This document shows positions 1 to 6,143 of a DNA stretch of 6,936 nucleotides, piece by piece. Each line of letters starts with the position of its first letter. Position 1 is the stretch's first letter. The DNA is from Anaerolineaceae bacterium UBA6801 (GTDB lineage: Bacteria > Chloroflexota > Anaerolineae > Anaerolineales > Anaerolineaceae). The position numbers and the translations under genes are program-made. A model generated the notes under the pieces. It searched no databases. It was not told the DNA's origin and saw nothing but the letters and a program-made list of their open reading frames with translations. The stretch spans positions 792 through 7,727 of the forward strand of contig DKFH01000116.1 in the NCBI GenBank assembly GCA_002452315.1, in the 5' to 3' direction.

Positions 1-864
1 GCCGGCCTGGATGGCGAATCCGCCCAAAGCGGAATCTCGGGCCCATTGCTCAACACCCTCGCACAAAAGGATGGCTTTATCCACGTCGTGCGCCACTTTG
101 AGAACCCACTCGTACCCCACGCTGCCGGTTCTGTAGACCCCCTGCGGGATATTGAGACCATGGAATCCGAAATGATCCTCAACGACCTGATCCAGGTCGA
201 ACGCAAGCTGGAGCGCCTGGCAGAGGAGCAGGGACGGGGAGGCTATGGGCGGGATAAAGGGCTGATTGCCCGGGAGATAGACCTGTTCACCAGGCTGTCT
301 GCCACCCTGTCAGGGGGACTGCCCCTGCGCCAGGAGACCTTCAGCCCGGAAGAAGAAAAGATGCTCTCCAGCCATGGGCTCTTGAGCCGAAAACCCCAGC
401 TGATCGTCATCAACCAGTCTGAAGGGCAAGATCCCATCGATCTGGAAACCCTCACCGCTCGCACGAAAATGATCTGCATGCCCATCAAGCTGGAGATGGA
501 GATCGCCCAGCTTCCGCCAGAAGAGATGGAAGTATTCATGGCTGAGTATGGTATCCAGGAGCCCAGCCTCAACCGCCTGATCCGCCTGTCTTACGACCTG
601 CTCGACCTGATCTCATTCTTCACCGCAGCCGAGAAAGAAGTCCACGCCTGGACGGTCAAACGCGGGGCAACCGCCCTGGAAGCCGCGGGCAAGATCCATA
701 CTGACCTTGAAAAGGGCTTTATCCGCGCAGAAGTGATTGCTTATGAAGACCTCATCGCGCTGGGGGGCTTTTCGGAAGGGCGCAAGGCGGGCAAGCTGCG
801 CCTGGAGGGTAAGAACTACCCGGTCCAGGATGGCGATGTGATCACCATCCGCTTCAATCTCTAA
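1..864 (+). CDS. ychF: YchF/OLA1-family P-loop ATPase (redox-regulated ATPase YchF), 3' part only
   Basis: Frame 1 is open from the first base to TAA at 862-864, giving 287 residues; the N-terminus, about 70-75 residues including the P-loop, lies upstream of the window. YchF proteins are ribosome-associated Obg-related ATPases linked to stress and redox responses. The fragment opens with AGL, probably the end of the G3 motif (DxAGL in relatives). It then shows HVVRHFENP and SVDPLRDIET, typical of the family, with a His at bases 118-120 aligning with E. coli His114, reported as important for hydrolysis. The G4 motif is NQSE (bases 412-423), matching the NxxE form that goes with ATP rather than GTP preference. 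The C-terminal TGS-like domain is very well conserved (SFFTAAEKEVHAWTVKRG, AAGKIHTDLEKGFIRAEV, GKLRLEGKNYPVQDGDV). The switch II stretch after AGL is unusual: the common KGASKGEGLGN is replaced by DGESAQSGISG. Family assignment is certain. Confidence 0.95.
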   Translation, partial: AGLDGESAQSGISGPLLNTLAQKDGFIHVVRHFENPLVPHAAGSVDPLRDIETMESEMILNDLIQVERKLERLAEEQGRGGYGRDKGLIAREIDLFTRLSATLSGGLPLRQETFSPEEEKMLSSHGLLSRKPQLIVINQSEGQDPIDLETLTARTKMICMPIKLEMEIAQLPPEEMEVFMAEYGIQEPSLNRLIRLSYDLLDLISFFTAAEKEVHAWTVKRGATALEAAGKIHTDLEKGFIRAEVIAYEDLIALGGFSEGRKAGKLRLEGKNYPVQDGDVITIRFNL

Positions 865-875
865 AGCACCCGGGA

Positions 876-892
876 GCAGCCACGCAGGCTGC
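876..892 (+). other. GC-rich inverted repeat between ychF and the pcrA promoter
   Basis: GCAGCC (876-881) and GGCTGC (887-892) are perfect reverse complements separated by the 5-base loop ACGCA. The hairpin begins 11 bases after the ychF stop codon and ends one base before the -35 box of the pcrA promoter. There is no T-run after it, so it does not look like a standard intrinsic terminator. It could be a weak 3'-end structure for ychF mRNA, an operator half-site pair, or chance. The symmetry is seen directly; any function is a guess. Confidence 0.4.
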
Positions 893-893
893 G

Positions 894-922
894 TTGACCC
901 ACCACAGGGGCAAAGGTAGAAT
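894..922 (+). promoter_or_regulatory. Predicted sigma-70/SigA-type promoter of pcrA
   Basis: The -35 box TTGACC (894-899) and -10 box TAGAAT (917-922) each differ from consensus by one base and are separated by an ideal 17 bases. Transcription would start near base 929, about 4 bases before the pcrA ATG at 933, so the mRNA would be nearly leaderless. The TTG in this -35 box could be misread as a start codon that extends PcrA by 13 residues. The promoter lies entirely between the ychF stop and the pcrA start, so pcrA need not depend on readthrough from ychF. Confidence 0.7.
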
Positions 923-932
923 CCTTTTCAAC

Positions 933-3134
933 ATGACCAACATCCTCGCTGAACTCAATCCACAGCAACAAAAGGCCGTGGCTGCACCTCCAGGGCCAAT
1001 TCTTGTTTTAGCAGGTCCAGGCTCGGGGAAAACCCGTGTGCTGACCTTCCGAATTGCTTACCTGATTGCGGTAAAGAACATTCCAGCCTACCAGATCATG
1101 GCCGTCACCTTTACCAATAAGGCCGCGCGGGAAATGGGCCAGCGGGTAAGTGGTTTGCTGGGGGAAAAAGCGGACGGGCTATGGCTGGGCACTTTCCATG
1201 CCATGTGCGGGCGCATCCTGCGTCGTGAAGCCGAACACCTGCCAGTCGACCCAAATTTCGTCATCTTTGATGCTGATGACCAGCTGACCTTGATCAAGCG
1301 GGTGATCAAGGAAAGCAAGCTCAATGAGAAGGAATATAGCCCGCGCCAGGTGCTGGCTAAGATCAGCAACGCAAAAAACGATTTGTTCACACCCGGAGAA
1401 TACCCGCTGCTCAGTTACCGCGATGAGACCATCCAGGCCCTCTACAAGGCTTACCAGGCATACCTGGTTGCCAGCAACGCCATGGATTTCGACGATATGC
1501 TGCTGTACACCGCCCATTTGCTCGAGCATCAGCCAGAAGTACGCCAAAAGTATGCCCGGCGATTCCAGCACATCCTGGTGGATGAATTCCAGGATACCAA
1601 TCTGGCCCAATATTACCTGCTCTCCTATTTAGCCTCACAGCATAACAACCTGTTTGTGGTTGGCGATGAAGACCAATCCATCTATCGCTGGCGCGGGGCA
1701 GACTATCGCAATGTGCAGCGCTTTACCGACAGTTTCAAAGACCACGAAAAGATCCTGCTGGAACAGAACTACCGCTCCACCCAAACCATCCTCGATTCGG
1801 CGGTGGCGATCATCAATGAAAACCCGCATCGGACGGAAAAAAAGCTGTTCACAGCGCGCGGCACGGGTGAGGCGGTCATCGTTTACGAGGCGCCAGATGA
1901 CCATGATGAAGCAGCGTATGTCGCCGACGTCATCGCCCGCCAGGTAAGCCAGGGCGAGGCCAGGGAATCCGATTTTGCGATCATGTACCGTACCAATGCC
2001 CAGTCCCGACTGCTGGAGGAAGCCTTCCGCCGGGCAAACATGAACTACCGCCTGGTTGGCACACAGCGCTTTTACGGACGGCGCGAGGTAAAGGACATGA
2101 TCGCCTTTTTACGGCTGATCTATAACCCCAAGGATGAGGTCAGCCTCGGCCGGGTGATCAACCTGCCCCCACGCGGCATCGGCTCGGTCACCCTGCAAAG
2201 CCTGCAGGGAGTGGCCCGCCAGTCAGGCGCCAGCAGCGGTGAAATTTTGCTGTCCCTGGCCGCTGACGGGGGATCGCCTTTTTCAGACGCCCTCGGCAAC
2301 GCCGCAGCCCGGCTGAAGCCCTTCAGCCAACTGCTGGCCAGTTGGCGGAGTCACATCGATCAGCTTTCCCCCACGGACCTGTTCGACCAGGTCCTGCTGG
2401 ATACCGGCTATGAGGCTTATATCAAAGCAGAAACAGATGAACTGCAAGACCGCTGGGCCAACGTGCTGGAGTTACGGGCAGTTTTACTCGAATATGAGGA
2501 GGGCGGCCTGGCTGAGTTTTTAGAGGCCATGGCCCTGGTGGCCGATCAAGATACCCTGCCGGACACCATTGATGCGCCCACCATGATGACGCTGCATGCG
2601 GCCAAAGGGCTGGAGTTCCCGCGGGTGTTCATCATTGGGCTGGATGAGCACTACCTGCCCCACAGCCGCTCCATGGATGATCCCGAGGAATTAGCAGAGG
2701 AACGGCGCTTGCTCTACGTGGGCATGACCCGCGCCGAGGACCGCCTGTATCTGACCCGTGCTCTTAGGCGGCGCAGTCCCTATGGTAGCTATGAAACCAT
2801 GCAGCCCTCCCGCTTCCTGTTGGACCTGCCCGAAAACCTCGTCAAAGGCCGCATCAGCCGGGGGGATAACTGGCAGCAAAGCTTTGATAGCAATCAATAC
2901 CAATGGGACCGCACCTACGTGCCCGACGTACACAAGAAGCCAGCCGCACCGCCAAAAACCCGCCAGCAGCAATTCTTCCCGGATATGCACGTGCAGCACC
3001 CGGTGTATGGCGAGGGTGTGGTCCGCAACAGCCGCCTGGAATACGGCGACGAGACGGTTGAGGTGTATTTTGACGGGCTGGGCCTGAAAGCCCTGGTGGC
3101 TTCCATGTCCCGCCTGGAGATCCTGGAAGATTAA
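933..3134 (+). CDS. pcrA: ATP-dependent 3'-5' DNA helicase, UvrD/PcrA family (superfamily 1A)
   Basis: Starting at ATG 933 this is a 733-residue protein, the usual PcrA length. All SF1A motifs are present: Q motif LNPQQQKAV (8-16), Walker A AGPGSGKT (27-34), Ia VTFTNKAAREM, Ib GTFHAMCGRILRR, Walker B/II VDEFQDT (216-222), III GDEDQSIYRWRGAD (244-257), IV EQNYRS (277-282), V MMTLHAAKGLEF (551-562) and VI YVGMTRAEDR (595-604). The C-terminus (about 687-733; VYGEGVV, YGDETVEVYFDGLGLKAL) matches the Tudor-like RNA-polymerase-binding domain of PcrA/UvrD. PcrA unwinds DNA in nucleotide excision repair, removes RecA and resolves replication-transcription conflicts. An in-frame TTG at 894 would add 13 residues, but it lies in the apparent -35 box and has no Shine-Dalgarno sequence, whereas MTNILAELNPQQ begins as relatives do. 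No SD at standard spacing precedes the ATG (AAGGTAG at 912-918 is 14 bases away), which fits leaderless initiation. The stop overlaps the next start (TAATG). UvrD and PcrA cannot be firmly separated by motifs; PcrA fits non-proteobacterial use. Confidence 0.96.
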   Translation: MTNILAELNPQQQKAVAAPPGPILVLAGPGSGKTRVLTFRIAYLIAVKNIPAYQIMAVTFTNKAAREMGQRVSGLLGEKADGLWLGTFHAMCGRILRREAEHLPVDPNFVIFDADDQLTLIKRVIKESKLNEKEYSPRQVLAKISNAKNDLFTPGEYPLLSYRDETIQALYKAYQAYLVASNAMDFDDMLLYTAHLLEHQPEVRQKYARRFQHILVDEFQDTNLAQYYLLSYLASQHNNLFVVGDEDQSIYRWRGADYRNVQRFTDSFKDHEKILLEQNYRSTQTILDSAVAIINENPHRTEKKLFTARGTGEAVIVYEAPDDHDEAAYVADVIARQVSQGEARESDFAIMYRTNAQSRLLEEAFRRANMNYRLVGTQRFYGRREVKDMIAFLRLIYNPKDEVSLGRVINLPPRGIGSVTLQSLQGVARQSGASSGEILLSLAADGGSPFSDALGNAAARLKPFSQLLASWRSHIDQLSPTDLFDQVLLDTGYEAYIKAETDELQDRWANVLELRAVLLEYEEGGLAEFLEAMALVADQDTLPDTIDAPTMMTLHAAKGLEFPRVFIIGLDEHYLPHSRSMDDPEELAEERRLLYVGMTRAEDRLYLTRALRRRSPYGSYETMQPSRFLLDLPENLVKGRISRGDNWQQSFDSNQYQWDRTYVPDVHKKPAAPPKTRQQQFFPDMHVQHPVYGEGVVRNSRLEYGDETVEVYFDGLGLKALVASMSRLEILED

Positions 3135-4681
3135 TGCTGGAACTTAAGCCGAAGCGGAAAAAGGTTGTCCTGGCCTGGGTGATCCTGCTGACCCTAGGCG
3201 CAGGGATGGCCTGCCAGATGACGTCTCCGCGGCCCGCTTCCTGGGCAGGGACGCCCACCGCCGAAGCCTGGAGCACAAGGATCGCCCTGACCCAGGCAGC
3301 CATGGGCGGCCAGGATGCTTTTGTCTTCACCCCCACTGCCGCCACCGTCTTGCCAGACCCAACCCCCACGGAGACCACCACCCCCACCCCCCGCATCGAA
3401 TCCCACGGCCCCTGGCTGGTTTTCCCCGGGACTGACGGCCTGGGCTTGCAGGCTTATGACATCCGGGCGCAAACATTTACAGAGATTTTGCTGCCTGCGC
3501 CCATCATCATCGCCGATCTCGTCCGGGGCCGTGCGCCGGATGGCAGTACATTGATCATGCGCGCCGGCTCCCCGAAAAACACCGATGAGTTCGCACTGTA
3601 CCAAATTGACCTGCCTTCATTTGAGGTCAGCCAGGTCTCGCCCTTGCTTTCGATCAACCTCCAGCGAAAGATCGTCAACGAAGAGGGCACCCGCCCATTT
3701 GAAACCTTACAGACCGTTACACGCCCGGATGGGCTGGCCTGGTCGCCAGACGGCCGTTTTTTGGCCTTTACAGCCGCTTTACATAACGAGACCAGCGATC
3801 TCTACGTGCTGGATACCCTTAACGATCGCATTAACCGCTTGAATGGGCTGTTTACCCAGAACGCCTCGCCGCTTTGGTCGCCAAACGGCGACTGGCTGAT
3901 CTCGCAGGAGCTTGAATTTGTGCACCGGCTGGAGTCATGGCGCTCAGAATTGGTCACTGGGCTGCGCGTCCCCACTTTTGACAGTCAAAATACCGTTTAC
4001 CTGCCCCCCATCGAAAGCCAGGAAGAGGTATTCCTCGGCTGGCTGAACGCCTTTACGTTTTTCAGCTATTCCCGCACGGACAACACCTCCCGGAATCTTC
4101 GCCAGCTAAACATGGATGAGCTGGAAGCACGTTGGATCTTTGCAGGCGAATTTCAGCAGGCAGCGCTCGATCCGGGTTCAGGGGTGTTGGCCTTTAGCTT
4201 GAGTTTTGCCAGTGCCATCCCCCAGGGTCTTTCCGGCGGCCTCTATCGCATCCAGCCCGAAAGCCCCATCCAGCACCTGCAAACTGCGGGGGAGTGGAAC
4301 CACCTCGCCTGGGACCCGGGTGGGATGTTCATCGCAGCAGGGGCGCAAGGTGTGTTGTTGTTTTCGCCGCAAGGCGAAAGCCTGCTTTTGCCGGGTGAAG
4401 GCAGGGCGCACCTCTCTCCCAACGGGAACTGGGTTATAGCCTGGGGTGATGGCGAAGGGTCAACCGCGGGTGCCCGTTTGTATCAATCTAACAACAGTAA
4501 TCCTCTGCAAACGATCACCCGTCATCCGGTAGAAGCCCTCATCTGGCAGCCCGATTCCAACGGCTTTTTCTTGCTGTCCGAAGGCACCCTCGCTCACTAT
4601 GTCTTTCCTGGGCTGAGCCCCATTGAAGTTATGTCTGGTTTCCCGCCCGGGACAATGCTGGAATGGGCCTGGGTGGAATAA
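3134..4681 (+). CDS. Putative exported lipoprotein with WD40-like (PD40/TolB-type) beta-propeller repeats
   Basis: 515 residues of unknown specific function. The N-terminus has a basic stretch (KPKRKK, 5-10), a hydrophobic segment (about 11-24) and GMAC ending at Cys27, a possible lipobox, though Gly at -3 is atypical where Leu is usual. It may instead be a signal anchor or a cleaved signal peptide. A low-complexity Thr/Pro linker follows (about 66-86, with PTPTETTTPTP), as in many cell-surface proteins of Anaerolineae. The rest looks like a beta-propeller: repeated W-S/D-P-x-G motifs appear at 203-207 (LAWSPDGRFLAFTA), 248-252 (LWSPNGDWLIS), 393-397 (LAWDPGGMFIAAG), near LSPNGNWVIAWGDG (about 430-440) and at 471-474 (IWQPDSNGFFLLS). 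Such propellers usually mediate protein or ligand binding outside the membrane. ATG 3134 overlaps the pcrA stop by one base, with GGAAG at 3125-3129 just before it, so translation is probably coupled to pcrA. Fold confident; export likely; ligand or partner unknown. Confidence 0.85.
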   Translation: MLELKPKRKKVVLAWVILLTLGAGMACQMTSPRPASWAGTPTAEAWSTRIALTQAAMGGQDAFVFTPTAATVLPDPTPTETTTPTPRIESHGPWLVFPGTDGLGLQAYDIRAQTFTEILLPAPIIIADLVRGRAPDGSTLIMRAGSPKNTDEFALYQIDLPSFEVSQVSPLLSINLQRKIVNEEGTRPFETLQTVTRPDGLAWSPDGRFLAFTAALHNETSDLYVLDTLNDRINRLNGLFTQNASPLWSPNGDWLISQELEFVHRLESWRSELVTGLRVPTFDSQNTVYLPPIESQEEVFLGWLNAFTFFSYSRTDNTSRNLRQLNMDELEARWIFAGEFQQAALDPGSGVLAFSLSFASAIPQGLSGGLYRIQPESPIQHLQTAGEWNHLAWDPGGMFIAAGAQGVLLFSPQGESLLLPGEGRAHLSPNGNWVIAWGDGEGSTAGARLYQSNNSNPLQTITRHPVEALIWQPDSNGFFLLSEGTLAHYVFPGLSPIEVMSGFPPGTMLEWAWVE

Positions 4682-4704
4682 AACCGGCCTGGTATAAGCT
4701 TTAT

Positions 4705-4734
4705 TTGAGCTGCTTGCTGAAAAACGGCTATAAT
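4705..4734 (+). promoter_or_regulatory. Predicted sigma-70/SigA-type promoter of the nadK unit
   Basis: A perfect -10 box TATAAT (4729-4734) is preceded by TTGAGC (4705-4710) at an 18-base spacing. It sits in the 62-base gap after the propeller gene. Transcription would begin near base 4741, some 3 bases before the nadK ATG at 4744, giving an essentially leaderless transcript. AGGA at 4736-4739 is Shine-Dalgarno-like but close to the ATG (4 bases), and it would fall upstream of the predicted start, so it could act only on readthrough mRNA. No T-tailed hairpin precedes the promoter, so readthrough from the pcrA unit remains possible. Confidence 0.7.
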
Positions 4735-4743
4735 TAGGACAAT

Positions 4744-5628
4744 ATGATCGCAAACACTGCACCCCCCGAAAAAATCGCTGTGATGGCTCACCCCAGCATC
4801 CCTGAAGCGCTGGATGTAGCCCAGGCGGTGGGTGAGATGATTCAGGCTTTAGGCGGTTCGGCTACGGTCGGATCACTCTACGACGAGTCTTTGCGGGCAA
4901 CCGTCCAGGCCCGCGCCTACGATCTGATCATCGCCCTGGGCGGCGATGGCACCATGCTGCGGGCCGGTCACCTGTGTGCACCCGTGGACATGCCCCTGCT
5001 GGGAATCAACATCGGCACGTTTGGCTTCCTGGTCGAACTCAAGCGCGAGAACTGGCATGAGTACATCCCCCGCTTGCTGGCTGGCGATTTTCGCTATGAA
5101 GAGCGAATGATGCTTTCGGCCTGCTGCGTGCGCGCAGGCGAAAAAAATGCGCCTTTTGACGTGATCAACGACGTGGTCGTGGCCAGGGGGCAGTATGTCC
5201 GGCCAATCAAGGTTGAAGCCCTGCTCAATGGCGCCCATATCGCCAGTTATGTCGCCGATGGGTTGATTGCCGCCACCCCAACGGGGTCCACCGCCTATGC
5301 CCTGGCCGCCGGCGGGCCCATCCTGCCGCCGGAAATCCGCAACATCTTGCTGATGCCTGTGGCCCCGCATCTCTCCGTTGACCGGGCTGTGGTCCTCTCC
5401 GAGGGTTCAACCGTCACCATCCGGGTCTTCACCTCCCACGAGGCTGTGGTCAGCGTGGACGGGCAGCCGCCGGTTCAGCTTTCCAGCGGGGATCACGTGG
5501 AGGTCACCGCGCATGAAAAATCTCTCCGCATGGTTAGGTTCCAGGACCCCAATTATTTCTATCGCAACCTGACCGCTTATATGGAACACAACCCCCTAAT
5601 TAGCATAAAAACCAATGACAGATCATAA
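4744..5628 (+). CDS. nadK: NAD kinase (ATP/polyphosphate-dependent NAD+ kinase)
   Basis: This 294-residue protein, a normal length for the family, phosphorylates NAD+ at the 2'-hydroxyl of the adenosine ribose to make NADP+, the only de novo route to NADP(H); it is cytosolic. The hallmark GGDGT motif lies at 66-70 with the catalytic Asp68, inside LIIALGGDGTMLRA. It is followed by LGINIGTFGFLVEL, the NE/ND motif (VINDVVVARG, Asn142-Asp143), and the highly conserved DGLIAATPTGSTAYALAAGG (172-191). The C-terminal half has the beta-sheet domain ending in VSVDGQPP and a family-like tail. Start ATG 4744 is favoured because the first beta strand (KIAVMAHP) begins about ten residues later; the internal ATG at 4783 would cut into it. 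The gene appears to have its own promoter with almost no leader and heads a unit with the zinc-ribbon gene (14-base overlap) and recN. Nothing in the protein looks abnormal. Confidence 0.97.
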   Translation: MIANTAPPEKIAVMAHPSIPEALDVAQAVGEMIQALGGSATVGSLYDESLRATVQARAYDLIIALGGDGTMLRAGHLCAPVDMPLLGINIGTFGFLVELKRENWHEYIPRLLAGDFRYEERMMLSACCVRAGEKNAPFDVINDVVVARGQYVRPIKVEALLNGAHIASYVADGLIAATPTGSTAYALAAGGPILPPEIRNILLMPVAPHLSVDRAVVLSEGSTVTIRVFTSHEAVVSVDGQPPVQLSSGDHVEVTAHEKSLRMVRFQDPNYFYRNLTAYMEHNPLISIKTNDRS

Positions 5629-6133
5629 TCACCACTACGAAGATGAAATCACGCTGCGGTGCAGCCGCTGCGGTAAGCCAATCACGCCGGCTGAAGCCAT
5701 TCAGACCCCCACCGGTTACCGCTGTTCAGACTGTGTCCGCCAGCAGCAAAAAGTATTCGACACCAGCCAACCCCTCGACTACATTCTTGGCTTCATCATT
5801 GCGGCCGCCCTTGGCCTGCTGGGCAGCTGGCTCACCACGCTGATCCGCTTTTTCACCCTCTTGCTGGCACCTGCAGCCGGTGTGGGCATCGCTGAAGCGG
5901 TCCGCCTGGTCACCAAGAAACGCCGCAGTAAGCGCTTGTTCCGCCTGGTCGGGCTGGGGATCATCCTGGGCAGCCTGCCGTTCGTTGTGCGGACCCTCCT
6001 TAACCTGATCTTTCACCTGAGCGTTGGTGTCTTCAACCCTTTCAGCCTGCTTCCCCTGGGCTACCAGGTGGTTTACCTCGTCATGGCGGTACCCTCGGCG
6101 TACTATCGGCTTTCCGGCAGCCGGCGGCTGTGA
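5615..6133 (+). CDS. Uncharacterised membrane protein with N-terminal four-cysteine zinc ribbon
   Basis: 172 residues; I do not recognise a named family. The N-terminus has a His-rich start (DHNHH) and a CxxC-17-CxxC zinc-ribbon pattern (Cys16, Cys19, Cys37, Cys40; RCSRCGKPIT and GYRCSDC), which should bind one zinc ion. Residues 54-166 are strongly hydrophobic and probably form three or four membrane segments: about 55-77, 79-99, 111-134 and 145-164. A basic loop KKRRSKR (101-107) between the second and third should be cytoplasmic by the positive-inside rule. The start codon lies inside nadK and overlaps its last 14 bases; no Shine-Dalgarno sequence is visible before it, so translation probably depends on ribosomes finishing nadK. 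The reading frame is supported by the sensible domain layout and by the tight junctions on both sides. Function is unknown; the ribbon could sense metal or bind a protein partner at the membrane. Confidence 0.85.
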   Translation: MTDHNHHYEDEITLRCSRCGKPITPAEAIQTPTGYRCSDCVRQQQKVFDTSQPLDYILGFIIAAALGLLGSWLTTLIRFFTLLLAPAAGVGIAEAVRLVTKKRRSKRLFRLVGLGIILGSLPFVVRTLLNLIFHLSVGVFNPFSLLPLGYQVVYLVMAVPSAYYRLSGSRRL

Positions 6134-6136
6134 GGA
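6132..6136 (+). promoter_or_regulatory. Shine-Dalgarno sequence of recN
   Basis: GAGGA lies 7 bases before the recN ATG at 6144, a near-ideal spacing, and overlaps the stop codon of the zinc-ribbon gene (TGA, 6131-6133). It fixes the recN start and shows that the organism uses Shine-Dalgarno initiation at least for an operon-internal gene, in contrast to pcrA and nadK. Confidence 0.75.
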
Positions 6137-6143
6137 ATTGGCT

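Noticed and set aside
894..932. TTG at 894 as the pcrA start, adding 13 residues
   Set aside because: The TTG is part of a good -35 box, has no Shine-Dalgarno sequence before it, and the added residues do not resemble PcrA N-termini; ATG 933 gives the family-typical start.
2854..3396. 180-codon open frame on the - strand across the pcrA/propeller junction
   Set aside because: It covers the conserved PcrA C-terminal domain and the signal region of the next gene in antisense, and its product is low-complexity Gly/Pro/Arg/Val sequence without motifs.
4682..4704. Terminator between the propeller gene and nadK
   Set aside because: Only a 3-4 bp stem (ACC/GGT with a wobble pair) and a weak ATAAA/TTTAT pairing are seen, with no stable GC hairpin plus T-run.
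5601..5606. TAGCAT as a leaderless -10 box for the zinc-ribbon gene
   Set aside because: The distance to the ATG at 5615 would fit the pattern at pcrA and nadK, but the hexamer is only a moderate match and no TTGACA-like box lies 16-18 bases upstream; coupling to nadK explains expression better.
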